From Paenibacillus thermotolerans (GTDB taxonomy: Bacteria > Bacillota > Bacilli > Paenibacillales > YIM-B00363): a DNA stretch of 64,000 nt. Positions within the stretch are counted from its first letter, which is position 1. Every line of letters starts with the position of its first letter. The stretch lies in assembly GCF_028745515.1 (NCBI RefSeq), contig NZ_JAQZSG010000007.1, forward strand, positions 62,001 to 126,000, read 5' to 3'. The position numbers were made by a program, and so were the translations under genes. The notes beneath the pieces are model-generated. The model was not told the DNA's origin and searched no databases. It saw only the letters and a program-made list of their open reading frames with translations. Below, one piece after another: positions 1-7,789 of this stretch.

Positions 1-1
1 A

Positions 2-121
2 GCCGAAGCAGCTTTCACAGTCCGCTTGCAGCTTTGCGCGATGGAATACGGAGGAAGGATTTGTGTGATTGCTTTGGGAATTGTCGTGCATTTGGCGGTC
101 TCCTTTTATATACTGCTATGA
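2..121 (+). CDS. 3' end of an unknown gene, possible membrane protein tail
   Basis: Reading from base 2 the frame is open to a TGA at 119-121 and gives about 39 residues. The last 20 are hydrophobic (ICVIALGIVVHLAVSFYILL) and could be a C-terminal membrane segment. The gene would begin before the window. The piece is too short to name and could be a chance open frame. Confidence 0.3.
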   Translation, partial: AEAAFTVRLQLCAMEYGGRICVIALGIVVHLAVSFYILL

Positions 122-368
122 ACATGATAACGGTACTGCTCATGCTTCGGCAACCGCCGCCGCTTGGGATGGAATGTTAGCAACACTATGAGTTGTTATT
201 TGTATCGTTTTACCTTCTTGGCGAAATTAGCATCACGAGGAGTTCATAGTAACTTCCGCATGTTCCGATTGATAGCTTCATAGATATAGAAATATCCGAA
301 ATCTTGAAAGAGTTCGTGGATGGCCGTTACGGTGCCAAAGTTTGTATATTGAGGAAAGGTGATTCCGC
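122..368. other. intergenic, no gene seen
   Basis: About 250 bases without a convincing coding frame. The only clear element is a GAGGAAAGGTG ribosome site just before the TTG start at 369. No clear terminator or sigma-A promoter was recognised. Confidence 0.4.
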
Positions 369-1229
369 TTGGATAATAAAGTGTTTGTTTACGGCTCGCT
401 GCAAAAAGGCATGGGAAACCACCGAATCGTACAACGGTACGTCCGCTCCGTTCAGAACGCCAGCATGCGGGGATGGATGTTTAACCTTGGATGTTATCCG
501 GGCGTCGTTGTCGGGAGCGGGGTCGTACATGGGCAGCTTCTGGAACTGAGTCAGCCTGAGAGAGCGCTTAGTGCTATGGATATTTTGGAAGGCTTTCAGG
601 AGCCGGAGCATCCCAGAAATCTTTTCGAGCGGGTGAAAACGATCGTATCGCTGGATCACGGTCAAACGGCGGAGTGCTTCGCCTATATTTTGCACGATCG
701 GAACAAGGCAGAAATATGCGAAAGCGCGGCATTCCTGCCAAGCGGGAAATGGGGCTGCGAACGGGAGCTTCGATTATACATAGCTTATGGCTCCTGCATG
801 AGCGAAGCTTCGTTCTCGGAGACCGTGGCAAACTATACGCGCTTGGGAAGGGCGGAGCTTGAAGGTTACCGCGTCGGGTTTACGAAATATTCCGCCAAAT
901 GGGGAGGAGGAGTCGCAGATTTGCTTCCAGCCCCAGGCGAAACGATGGAGGGCGTTCTTTACCTCCTGCCTGCTGATGAGATTGAGCCGCTGGATGAGCG
1001 GGAGGGAGCGAATCTCGTTCCGCCCGCGTATCGAAGGACGAATATTTCCGTGTCGGTTGACGGGATGCGGCTGCCCGCCTTTTCCTATGAAGTGGCCGAT
1101 AAGTCGAAGCGTGAAATCGCACCGTCGGACGCTTACATGTGTACGATTCTCGATGGAACGAACGTCTTGAGCGGCGCATATGCGGTACGTTTGAGGGAAG
1201 CGATGAATCGGTTGAGGGATGTACAGTAG
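369..1229 (+). CDS. tandem gamma-glutamylcyclotransferase-like (GGCT) double-domain protein
   Basis: The 286-residue protein carries two GGCT-fold domains in a row. The first has VYGSL at residues 7-11 and a candidate catalytic Glu74 (DILEGF). The second has AYGSCM at 139-144 and Glu212 (LDEREG). Single-domain members release 5-oxoproline from gamma-glutamyl compounds or act on related gamma-glutamylamines; the substrate here is unknown. The TTG start is chosen because GAGGAAAGGTG lies at the right distance upstream and the YGSL strand follows at once. Most family members have one domain, so the fusion is unusual. Both Glu residues are kept, so both halves may be active. It stands alone among small genes on the same strand. 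Confidence 0.8.
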   Translation: MDNKVFVYGSLQKGMGNHRIVQRYVRSVQNASMRGWMFNLGCYPGVVVGSGVVHGQLLELSQPERALSAMDILEGFQEPEHPRNLFERVKTIVSLDHGQTAECFAYILHDRNKAEICESAAFLPSGKWGCERELRLYIAYGSCMSEASFSETVANYTRLGRAELEGYRVGFTKYSAKWGGGVADLLPAPGETMEGVLYLLPADEIEPLDEREGANLVPPAYRRTNISVSVDGMRLPAFSYEVADKSKREIAPSDAYMCTILDGTNVLSGAYAVRLREAMNRLRDVQ

Positions 1230-1349
1230 GGGCATGCGAAACTCGGAGGCGCAGAACATCTTTCCAAATTCAAGAAAACAAGCTATCATGTTTACGATCA
1301 AGCATTCCGGTATTTATTCATTCTGCACGAATGGAGAGGGAGCTCGAGA

Positions 1350-1865
1350 ATGAGGAAGGTAGAAGTTTTACCCTATAACCCTCTCTGGGTTTCAAAATTT
1401 GAGGAGGAAGCGGAAAATTTTCGATTGATTTTTGGTAAGGAGATTATTGTTATACATCATATAGGAAGCACAGCTGTTCCAGGGTTAAATGCTAAACCCA
1501 TTATTGACGTGATGCCTGTTGTCAAAGACATCAACCGCGTAGATGAATACAATGGGCAACTGCTTCTTCAAGGTTACGAGTCAAAAGGTGAGAATGGAAT
1601 ATGTGGAAGGCGTTATTTCACTAAAGGCGGAAATCATCGAACTCATCACATTCACATATATGCTCTTGGTAATCCGCAAATTGAGCGGCATCTTGCTTTT
1701 CGGGATTATTTACGAGCACATCCGAAAACGGCGAAAAATTACGGGGATCTCAAAGCGGAGTTGGCAGTTCAATATCCCTACGATATATCGTCATATATCA
1801 AGGGTAAGGAAGAGTTAGGACTTGAAATTGACAGACTGGCCGCTGAATGGGCTAAAAATAGTTAG
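1350..1865 (+). CDS. GrpB family protein (UPF0157, nucleotidyltransferase-like)
   Basis: The 171-residue protein shows the GrpB signature HHIGSTAVPGLNAKPIID at residues 36-53, which resembles the GS...D core of minimal nucleotidyltransferases, and a later RTHHIHIY stretch. Family members occur free or fused to dephospho-CoA kinase; their reaction is not established. The length fits the free-standing form. The start is the ATG at 1350, and the sequence from MRKVEVLPYNPLW onward is typical of the family N-terminus. No operon partner is evident; the next gene starts 50 bases later with its own ribosome site. Confidence 0.85.
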   Translation: MRKVEVLPYNPLWVSKFEEEAENFRLIFGKEIIVIHHIGSTAVPGLNAKPIIDVMPVVKDINRVDEYNGQLLLQGYESKGENGICGRRYFTKGGNHRTHHIHIYALGNPQIERHLAFRDYLRAHPKTAKNYGDLKAELAVQYPYDISSYIKGKEELGLEIDRLAAEWAKNS

Positions 1866-1915
1866 TGATGCAATGACAACGGGGGGTACAGACAAGAAAA
1901 ATAGGGGGATCGTAC

Positions 1916-2395
1916 ATGAAAGTAGTGCCGGCTACGCCGGATGACATCAACGAATGGTTAAAGCTGGCGGCTGAAGTGGAGTATTTATTTGGTTCAATGG
2001 TGAATGACCCGAATTTCATTAAGGCATTAAGGCGCAATATTGATCGAAATACGGCACTGTGCATTCGGAAAAACGATGGTCCGTCGGGTAGTCCGTTATT
2101 AGGGGGGCTTCTATGGTCATCAAATGCTCCCGTATATAAAATAGTCTGGTTATCTGTTGCTTCGCAAGCGCGGAAGCATGGTGTTGCATCTAAGTTGCTT
2201 CATTATGTGTTGAGGTCAGTAGAAGCTCCGGCGGAGGTTTTCGTTACAACATTCGGTGAAGAAGTTGCAGACGGGCAACCAGCTCGAATGTTTTATAAGA
2301 GATTTGGATTTGTGCCATTAGATGAAAAGCTTCCGAATGGGCCCGAAGGCGGTTCCCGGCAAAAATTCAAATTAATTGTTTCATCAAGTAATTAA
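1916..2395 (+). CDS. GNAT family N-acetyltransferase
   Basis: The 159-residue protein follows the GNAT fold. The acetyl-CoA site is the SVASQARKHGVASKLL segment (about residues 81-96), a match to the Q/R-x-x-G-x-A pyrophosphate loop. It is followed by a FYKRFGF motif near residue 120 that is common in the C-terminal half of the fold. The acceptor substrate cannot be read from sequence. The ATG at 1916 is preceded by a purine-rich AGGGGGATC. Confidence 0.8.
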   Translation: MKVVPATPDDINEWLKLAAEVEYLFGSMVNDPNFIKALRRNIDRNTALCIRKNDGPSGSPLLGGLLWSSNAPVYKIVWLSVASQARKHGVASKLLHYVLRSVEAPAEVFVTTFGEEVADGQPARMFYKRFGFVPLDEKLPNGPEGGSRQKFKLIVSSSN

Positions 2396-2455
2396 TTAAA
2401 ATGTATTAAGTGGGTTTTGAAGATTTTTGGATAACAATGATGGGAGGTTGACGTT

Positions 2456-2776
2456 ATGAAACCGGTTCGCTTGGATGAAACGGAGGCTGCAGCCAAGGCG
2501 GCAGCAATGTCGGAGCATGGATGGGAACGCAAAGATGGGAAATGGCTGGAGAAAAAGTACCGGTTTTCGTCCTTTCCGCAGGCGATTTCTTTTGTCGTTC
2601 GGGTCGGGGAAGAGGCTGAGGCTCGTGTGCATCATCCGTTGATTTCGATTGACTACAGAATGGTAACGCTGCGTTTAACGACATGGAGCGCGGGGGGATT
2701 AACGACTCTCGATTTTGAATCCGCCGAAGCGTATGATCGTTTATTTAAGGAAGAGCAAGGCAATAAAGGAAACTAA
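2456..2776 (+). CDS. small conserved-looking protein of unknown function
   Basis: A 106-residue product with a good ribosome site (GGGAGG) before ATG 2456. It starts with a basic and acidic helix-prone region (ETEAAAKAAAMSEHGW) followed by beta-prone stretches, which suggests a small soluble alpha/beta protein. No motif or family is recognised. The third-position base use resembles its neighbours, which supports real coding. Confidence 0.6.
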   Translation: MKPVRLDETEAAAKAAAMSEHGWERKDGKWLEKKYRFSSFPQAISFVVRVGEEAEARVHHPLISIDYRMVTLRLTTWSAGGLTTLDFESAEAYDRLFKEEQGNKGN

Positions 2777-2807
2777 GTGTCACCTATTCACGTAGGAGGT
2801 GAAATCA

Positions 2808-3050
2808 ATGAAAAAAATAGCGGCGTTATTACTTATTTTTGGGACTTTTGCGACGATTGCTGGATTATTACCCTTTATATTTCCTTATCCGAACTGTCAA
2901 AATTGCGAGCATTCCGGTCCGTCCAACGTATGGGAGCTTTTGCTTATGATTTCTTATGAGGGTAAGGGATGGTTTTTGATGATCGGAATCGCTTTGCTGT
3001 TATTATCATTATTCCGACTCTTGAAGCGAAAATTGTCTATTGATTCGTAG
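2808..3050 (+). CDS. small two-helix membrane protein with a CxxC between helices
   Basis: The 80-residue product has two predicted membrane segments: residues 4-26 and roughly 55-70. The loop between them contains NCQNC, a possible disulfide or metal pair outside the membrane, and the C-terminus is basic. I start at ATG 2808 rather than GTG 2799 because TAGGAGGTG lies 6-7 bases upstream of 2808 and covers the GTG itself. Function unknown. Confidence 0.65.
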   Translation: MKKIAALLLIFGTFATIAGLLPFIFPYPNCQNCEHSGPSNVWELLLMISYEGKGWFLMIGIALLLLSLFRLLKRKLSIDS

Positions 3051-3074
3051 CATATAGTCTCCGGAGGTACAGAG

Positions 3075-3773
3075 ATGTTTTTTTTACAAATGTCCGGATT
3101 TCCAGGGTCGGGCAAATCCACACTTGCCAAAGAAATAGCGAGGCGCACTAAAGCAGTGATTATCGATCATGATGTTGTGAAAACCGGTTTGCTGGAGGGA
3201 ATGGATAACGATATTGATCCCAAGCGTGCCGGTGGGGTTGCATATCATATCGAATGGTCATTGATTGATTTCCATCTATCACAAGGACACAGTGTTATTC
3301 TGGATAGTCCCTGCTTGTACGAAGAGATGGTTGAGAATGGTACCGCTATAGCTGAAAAACACAACGTGAAATACAAGTATGTGGAGTGCGTGTTGAATGA
3401 TATTCATGAGCTCAACAACAGGTTGAAAAATCGTGAGCGATTGATAACGCAAATTGATCAGGTTCATATTCCTGAAGAACATTGGCAAGAAGTAATCAAC
3501 CGCGCAAAAAGGCCCGCCCATTTGGAATGCATAAACGTGAACACCTCACAAACCTTAGACTATTACTTAGGTGATGTTCTAAAATCCGCCGCTATAATCG
3601 GCGGATTTTTTGACGGATTCCACTGTTCTCGCCGCTCCTCGCACCCCCCTGCGGTGATAAAGGACACCACAGACGTTATATCGCCGTTTTTGCCCGCCGC
3701 TAATCCGCTAACGGACACCACAGACGCTAAACCCCGATTTTTGGCGCTAATCCCTGCTTTTTCGAGGAAATAA
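3075..3773 (+). CDS. P-loop kinase-like ATPase with abnormal read-through C-terminus
   Basis: The N-terminal part is a small AAA/zeta-toxin or shikimate-kinase-like P-loop protein. It has Walker A GFPGSGKS at residues 8-15, IIDHD at about 29-33 and VILDSP near residue 75 as a likely Walker B. The start has CCGGAGG upstream. The recognisable protein ends near residue 172 (DYYLGDVL). After that the frame stays open through a perfect intrinsic terminator (3582-3611) and through most of a dispersed repeat, with a stop only at 3771-3773. The last 60 residues are therefore almost certainly not original coding sequence. A lost stop codon or a small frameshift near 3570 is the simplest cause. If transcription ends at the terminator, the message has no in-frame stop. 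Confidence 0.7.
   Translation: MFFLQMSGFPGSGKSTLAKEIARRTKAVIIDHDVVKTGLLEGMDNDIDPKRAGGVAYHIEWSLIDFHLSQGHSVILDSPCLYEEMVENGTAIAEKHNVKYKYVECVLNDIHELNNRLKNRERLITQIDQVHIPEEHWQEVINRAKRPAHLECINVNTSQTLDYYLGDVLKSAAIIGGFFDGFHCSRRSSHPPAVIKDTTDVISPFLPAANPLTDTTDAKPRFLALIPAFSRK
3582..3611 (+). terminator. intrinsic terminator inside the open frame of the P-loop kinase
   Basis: A perfect 10-base stem, AAATCCGCCG (3582-3591) pairing with CGGCGGATTT (3599-3608), has a 7-base loop and a T run from 3606 to 3611. It lies upstream of the first in-frame stop of the kinase frame. Confidence 0.85.
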
Positions 3774-3842
3774 CTGCAGTGGTGTCCGTTAAAACGGAAA
3801 ACTCCATTCAAAACGCCGAATAACTGCAGCCATGTCCGTTAG
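3658..3842 (+). repeat. dispersed nested-palindrome repeat, copy 1
   Basis: A 185-base element of the same layout as those at 17496-17679 and 58884-59067. Two left arms (GGACACCACAGACGTTAT, then CTAACGGACACCACAGACGC) are followed by a conserved centre (CCGATTTTTGGCGCTAAT and CCCTGCTTTTTCGAGG). Two right arms follow (AATAACTGCAGTGGTGTCCG, then AATAACTGCAGCCATGTCCG). The inner arms share a perfect inverted TAACGGACACCAC/GTGGTGTCCGTTA. It has no coding look of its own. It lies 45 bases after the kinase terminator and supplies that gene's present stop codon. Confidence 0.9.
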
Positions 3843-4016
3843 ATGCAAACCGCAAGCCATCCGAATGTGATAGGTCCGATACGAGTGATTGCCGCTGACA
3901 ATTTTCATCAATTTTCTACAAAAACGGCAACAAATTCTATGAAAGTTCGTCCATAAGTATGATACGATAGTTTATACATTACATATCACAACAGGCAGAA
4001 GGAAAGGAAACGAATC

Positions 4017-4496
4017 ATGAGTGAAGTGTACTACGAAATAGAACCTCGAGTGGAACGAGCCCCGAGACAAGCCGAAAAAACAAAGCGCAAGTCGTACAAA
4101 TGGGTAGGAACGACAGCCGTCGCCCTGCTTTGGGTCATGCTGGCCGGGAGCGCTTTTGCGCTGGCATACTATTATATCGGAGACATAAGAAATCAACTGA
4201 ATCATATACAGCAGACGAACGAAGCCAATACGGCTGAAATGAACGCTAAAATTGCAGAACTGCAAAACGCGCTGAATGCGAATTTGGAGCAAGCGAAGGC
4301 GCTGCAGCAGCAGTTCGACGTCGTGCAAAGCGAGCTGAACGCCGTGAAGGAAGAGATGTCCTTGGCGGGCGATTCGCTTAGTACATCCGCCAAAACGAAG
4401 CAGGCGCTGAACAACCGGATCAACGATCTTAGCAAGCAGCTCGAAGTGCTGAGAAATTCGATCAAGAAGCTGGAGGAAGCGGCACGTGTTTACTAG
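4017..4496 (+). CDS. single-pass membrane protein with long coiled coil
   Basis: The 159-residue protein has an acidic and basic cytoplasmic N-terminus, one membrane segment (about residues 31-53) and an almost wholly helical remainder (60-155). That remainder is rich in A, Q, E, K and L with heptad-like spacing, so a coiled coil outside the cell is expected. The start has AAGGAAACG upstream. Its stop codon overlaps the start of the next gene by 11 bases. The two are therefore translationally coupled, and this protein may help assemble or anchor the glycosidase-like partner. That role is inference. Confidence 0.75.
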   Translation: MSEVYYEIEPRVERAPRQAEKTKRKSYKWVGTTAVALLWVMLAGSAFALAYYYIGDIRNQLNHIQQTNEANTAEMNAKIAELQNALNANLEQAKALQQQFDVVQSELNAVKEEMSLAGDSLSTSAKTKQALNNRINDLSKQLEVLRNSIKKLEEAARVY

Positions 4497-5595
4497 AACG
4501 CTGCTGCCGCTCGGATTCATCGTTACGATACTCGTCGCATTTTTGGGGGCGTTCTATTACCGTACTCCCGAGCTTCAAGCCGAGTATGATAAAGCGATCG
4601 TCTCCTATACTCAATCGGACAAGCCTGTCAGCGGCATCCGGCAGCAATTATCCGAAATCGCCGATCATTACGAGCACATCGGGAAATGCGCGGCGGCATC
4701 GGTTGAGGAGCTGACCGCCATCCAAACAGTGTTGAATGCGATGGCGGAAGCTGCGAACAAGGAGGCGGCCTTCGATGCGAAGCAGCATGAGGCGGTCGAG
4801 CAGCTGGTAAATAGAAGCAAAGAACAAAACCGGCAGACGGACGATGTGCTGTCAACGGTGCTCTCCAACATTCTCGGCAAGCCGATCGGCCAAACGTTCG
4901 GCAAGAAGGCGACCGTTAAAGTATTTTCGTTGAAGGAAGCGGGCTACCGCGGATATATGGCGAAAGTAAAGCTGCATGATCCGAATGCGGTGAAGCTTGT
5001 TTTGGCTCAAGACAAACTCAGCAGCAAAGGCGAAACGACCGGCTCAGCCGCCGAACGGACCGGTGCGGTGCTTGCGATCAATGCCGGGGGTTTCTCCAAG
5101 GATCGGAACGGGTCGCTCCATCCGATGGGCGCTACCGTCGTCGATGGGGAAATCGTGGCATTTTATCAGGCGGGTCTCAGCTTTATCGGATTTAACAAAA
5201 ACGGCAACCTGGTCGGCGGCGAAGTCAATTCGCGCAAAGATATCGAAGACCTTGACGTTCGGTATGGCGCAACCTTCATCCCTACACTGCTGAAAGACGG
5301 CAAGAAGATGAGCATTCCGGCCAAATGGAAAAACAAGCGGGAGCCGCGCACGATGATCGGCCATTTCTCGAACGGCGATTTGCTGTTTATCGTAATCGAC
5401 GGAAGGCAGAAGGGCTACAGCAACGGCGTTACGTTAGAGGAAGCGCAAACGAAGCTGCTCGAATGGAACGTGCGCGACGCCTACAATTTGGACGGAGGCG
5501 GCTCCAGCGCATTCGTATACGACGGCAAGCTGCTGAACAGCCCGTCCGACGGACAGCAGCGCAAGGTCGTTTCCAATTTTGTCGTGATGCCGTAA
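4486..5595 (+). CDS. membrane-anchored phosphodiester glycosidase family protein (NAGPA domain)
   Basis: The 369-residue protein has an N-terminal membrane segment (residues 7-25), a helical stalk (30-125), and a C-terminal NAGPA domain. That domain shows AINAGGF (about residues 197-203), GHFSNGDLLFIVIDGR and the hallmark NLDGGGSSAF (about 338-347). The family is named for the uncovering enzyme that removes GlcNAc from phosphodiesters; bacterial members are linked to exopolysaccharide or cell-wall glycans. The GTG start is chosen from GGAGG at 4471-4475. Coupled to the upstream coiled-coil gene and closed by a terminator at 5619. Confidence 0.85.
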   Translation: MFTRTLLPLGFIVTILVAFLGAFYYRTPELQAEYDKAIVSYTQSDKPVSGIRQQLSEIADHYEHIGKCAAASVEELTAIQTVLNAMAEAANKEAAFDAKQHEAVEQLVNRSKEQNRQTDDVLSTVLSNILGKPIGQTFGKKATVKVFSLKEAGYRGYMAKVKLHDPNAVKLVLAQDKLSSKGETTGSAAERTGAVLAINAGGFSKDRNGSLHPMGATVVDGEIVAFYQAGLSFIGFNKNGNLVGGEVNSRKDIEDLDVRYGATFIPTLLKDGKKMSIPAKWKNKREPRTMIGHFSNGDLLFIVIDGRQKGYSNGVTLEEAQTKLLEWNVRDAYNLDGGGSSAFVYDGKLLNSPSDGQQRKVVSNFVVMP

Positions 5596-5618
5596 TCCGG
5601 CTTAACGAACGACGATAA

Positions 5619-5648
5619 CCCCATTCATAATTACGAATGGGGTTTCTT
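5619..5648 (+). terminator. intrinsic terminator after the NAGPA gene
   Basis: Stem CCCCATTC (5619-5626) and GAATGGGG (5635-5642), 8-base loop, then TTTCTTTT. Confidence 0.85.
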
Positions 5649-5660
5649 TTGTATTTGATC

Positions 5661-5730
5661 CGAAACGTTTTCAGAAACGATTGACATAAAAATGATTAAG
5701 GTGCTATAATTTCTTCGAAAGCGTTTTCAG
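5661..5730 (+). promoter_or_regulatory. promoter of the LacI-family gene with two LacI/CcpA-type operators
   Basis: A strong sigma-A promoter: TTGACA at 5681-5686 and TATAAT at 5705-5710 with an 18-base gap and an extended TG at 5702. It is flanked by CGAAACGTTTTCA (5661-5673) and CGAAAGCGTTTTCA (5716-5729). The second lies just after the expected start point and matches the catabolite response element consensus except for its first base. It could bind CcpA, the encoded LacI-type protein, or both. Confidence 0.8.
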
Positions 5731-5777
5731 TAATGAAAATGAAAAATCGGATCCGGTTGGAATAACAGGTGAGAGAT

Positions 5778-6785
5778 ATGGCGGCAACCATTAAAGATAT
5801 CGCTAAATTGGCGGGCGTTTCGATTACTACCGTATCTCGAGCGTTAAACAACCATTCAGACGTCAATAGAGATACCTATAAGAAGATTGTTAAAATCGCG
5901 AAACAATTGGGCTATCAACCGAATTCGTCGGCAAGAAGCCTTGTGTTGAAGAAGACGAATACGATCGGACTAATCGTTTCGAATTTAACGACAAGAAGCG
6001 GGCATCACTTTTTGTTCGACGTCATTTGCGGCGTGAACGAGCAAGCCAGCTTGCGCAATTACGACGTATTTTTATTGGGCACGAGCACCAAGCAGCAGGA
6101 ACAATTGCGCTATGAAGAGCTATGCCGCAAGCGGAGCTTCGACGGCGTGATATTAGCGGGTCTCAAGACGGACGACCCTTACATCGAACAAACCGTTCAA
6201 GCGGGCATCCCGACGGTATTGCTCGGAGTTCCGGCTTCCTCAAACAGTCTTGGAAGCGTTGTCAGCGACGATGTCGGCGGCTCGATGTCGGCGGTGCAGC
6301 ATTTGATCGATTACGGTCATCGGGACATTTTGTTCATTAACGGTCATCAAGAGACGGTGGTCAGCCAGCTTCGTCTTGAGGGCTACAAGAAAGCGCTCGA
6401 GAAGAACGGCTTGCAATACAAAGAAGAATATGTCGCTCATGCGAATTTTGAAATTGAAGGAGGTGGCAAGGCTTTCGAAGCTTTAATGGCAACAAACCCG
6501 AAAGCGACAGCCGTATTTTGCGCCTCCGATTTGATGGCGTACGGCGTACTTACCAAAGCGTCCGAGCTTGGGTACAAAGTGCCCGAGGACATGTCCGTCG
6601 TAGGCTTTGACGGAATTGAGATTACGGAAATCATGAAGCCGTCGCTAACGACGATCGAACAGGACCGGTTTCAAATCGGAACGTCCGCCGTCAATATGGT
6701 GCTGGAAATGCTGGACGGCGCTTCCGGCTACACGCGCGTCATGTCGTCCAAGCTTATCGTGCGGGAAAGTACGAAAGCACTATAA
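5778..6785 (+). CDS. LacI family transcriptional regulator
   Basis: The 335-residue protein has the N-terminal LacI helix-turn-helix, TIKDIAKLAGVSITTVSRAL at residues 4-23. A hinge and a periplasmic-binding-protein-like sensor domain (about 60-330) follow. I prefer ATG 5778 to the in-frame GTG at 5769, since AGGTGA at 5767-5772 fits 5778 and the GTG lies within it. It is followed by a transporter/glycosidase locus with matching AAACGTTT palindromes at 6831, 7705 and 11313, so it is the likely sugar-responsive regulator of that locus and of itself. The inducer is unknown. Confidence 0.9.
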   Translation: MAATIKDIAKLAGVSITTVSRALNNHSDVNRDTYKKIVKIAKQLGYQPNSSARSLVLKKTNTIGLIVSNLTTRSGHHFLFDVICGVNEQASLRNYDVFLLGTSTKQQEQLRYEELCRKRSFDGVILAGLKTDDPYIEQTVQAGIPTVLLGVPASSNSLGSVVSDDVGGSMSAVQHLIDYGHRDILFINGHQETVVSQLRLEGYKKALEKNGLQYKEEYVAHANFEIEGGGKAFEALMATNPKATAVFCASDLMAYGVLTKASELGYKVPEDMSVVGFDGIEITEIMKPSLTTIEQDRFQIGTSAVNMVLEMLDGASGYTRVMSSKLIVRESTKAL

Positions 6786-6830
6786 ATTATCCGACACTAC
6801 AAGGAAGCGGGAATTTTTTTCGCCCGTTTC

Positions 6831-6844
6831 CGGAAACGTTTCGG
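6831..6844 (+). promoter_or_regulatory. LacI-type operator before the isomerase gene
   Basis: CGGAAACGTTTCGG contains the perfect palindrome GAAACGTTTC (6833-6842), 31 bases before the start of the isomerase gene. Confidence 0.7.
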
Positions 6845-6874
6845 AACATACGAGATTAAGGAGAGGAAGAAACT

Positions 6875-7663
6875 ATGAAATTAGGAATCATCGCTTCACC
6901 GAAAGCTGAGAGCTTCGAATATGCCAAGCGGCTCGGTCTGGAGTTTGTGGAATTTTGCATTAATATCGGGAACGACGCGAAGGAATTTAAGGGACTCGCG
7001 GCGGAATTGAAAGAGGCGAGCATTCGCACGGGAGTGGGCGTAGGATCGATCGGCCGCTGGGGTCCGGGCCGGATTGCGAAGGACGGCAGCATCATCGAGG
7101 AGGAGCTTCAAGCGGCATACGCGCTGATAGACGCATCGAGCGAACTCGGTTGTCCGGTTTTTGTGAGCGGCTGCAACTATGTGGAGGAGCGTTCCTACTA
7201 TGAGAACATAACTTCAGCGATCGAATTTTTTTCGAAGCTGATCGAATACGGCAAAGGGAAGGGCGTTCGAATCGCGACTTATAATTGCCACTGGAACAAT
7301 TTCATCGTGAACGATACGGCCTGGAACCTGATTCACGGGCATTTGCCGGAGCTCGGCATCAAGTACGATCCGTCGCACGCGCGTTATGCCGGACAAGATT
7401 ACTTAAAGGAAATGAAGGATTGGGGGAGCCGATTCCTTCACGTGCACATCAAAGGCTCGGTCATCATTGACGGCGAACGGTTCGACGATCCGCCGGCGGG
7501 ATTGGACCAAACCGATTGGGGCACGTTCATGGCGATATTGTACGGCGTCGGCTACCAGGGAGGCTTGAGCATCGAACCGCATTCCAACGTATGGACCGGC
7601 GAGCTTGGCGACAAGGGAGTCGAGTTCACGGTGAAATATATGAATCGATTCTTGTTTCGATAA
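6875..7663 (+). CDS. sugar phosphate isomerase/epimerase (xylose isomerase-like TIM barrel)
   Basis: The 262-residue protein belongs to the AP endonuclease family 2 / xylose isomerase-like TIM barrel superfamily. Likely metal and substrate residues are seen in TYNCHWNNF (about residues 135-143), KYDPSHARYAG, HVHIKG and SIEPHSN near the end. These spacings fit the Glu/Asp/His metal set of the fold. It probably isomerises or epimerises a sugar brought in by the adjacent transporter. The start has a good AGGAGAGGAAG site. It sits between the LacI gene and the permeases, with an operator on each side. Confidence 0.85.
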   Translation: MKLGIIASPKAESFEYAKRLGLEFVEFCINIGNDAKEFKGLAAELKEASIRTGVGVGSIGRWGPGRIAKDGSIIEEELQAAYALIDASSELGCPVFVSGCNYVEERSYYENITSAIEFFSKLIEYGKGKGVRIATYNCHWNNFIVNDTAWNLIHGHLPELGIKYDPSHARYAGQDYLKEMKDWGSRFLHVHIKGSVIIDGERFDDPPAGLDQTDWGTFMAILYGVGYQGGLSIEPHSNVWTGELGDKGVEFTVKYMNRFLFR

Positions 7664-7704
7664 ATATGAAGTGCAAGCCGTTTTCGAAGGGTAGCTACTA
7701 GCAT

Positions 7705-7723
7705 TTTCCAAAACGTTTCGGAT
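7705..7723 (+). promoter_or_regulatory. LacI-type operator before the permease operon
   Basis: The 19-base TTTCCAAAACGTTTCGGAT is identical to the site at 11313-11331. Its core AAACGTTT matches the sites near 5661 and 6831. Confidence 0.75.
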
Positions 7724-7739
7724 TTTCGATAAATAAGTT

Positions 7740-7766
7740 GGAAACGCTTCATCCTGGAGCGTTTCC
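7740..7766 (+). repeat. inverted repeat with AAACGCT arms in the permease leader
   Basis: GGAAACGCT (7740-7748) and AGCGTTTCC (7758-7766) are perfect inverted copies with a 9-base gap. The arms resemble half sites of the local LacI operators. It could be a second operator or a leader RNA hairpin just before the GGAGGAGGTG ribosome site; there is no T run. Confidence 0.6.
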
Positions 7767-7789
7767 GACGGAGGAGGTGCGTTGGTAAA

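Noticed and set aside
4486-5595. Naming the NAGPA protein as a specific exopolysaccharide enzyme
   Set aside because: Only the domain is recognisable; no polysaccharide synthesis genes lie nearby.
5716-5729. Firm call of a CcpA catabolite site
   Set aside because: The sequence fits cre closely but equally fits the local LacI operator family, so I left the binder open.
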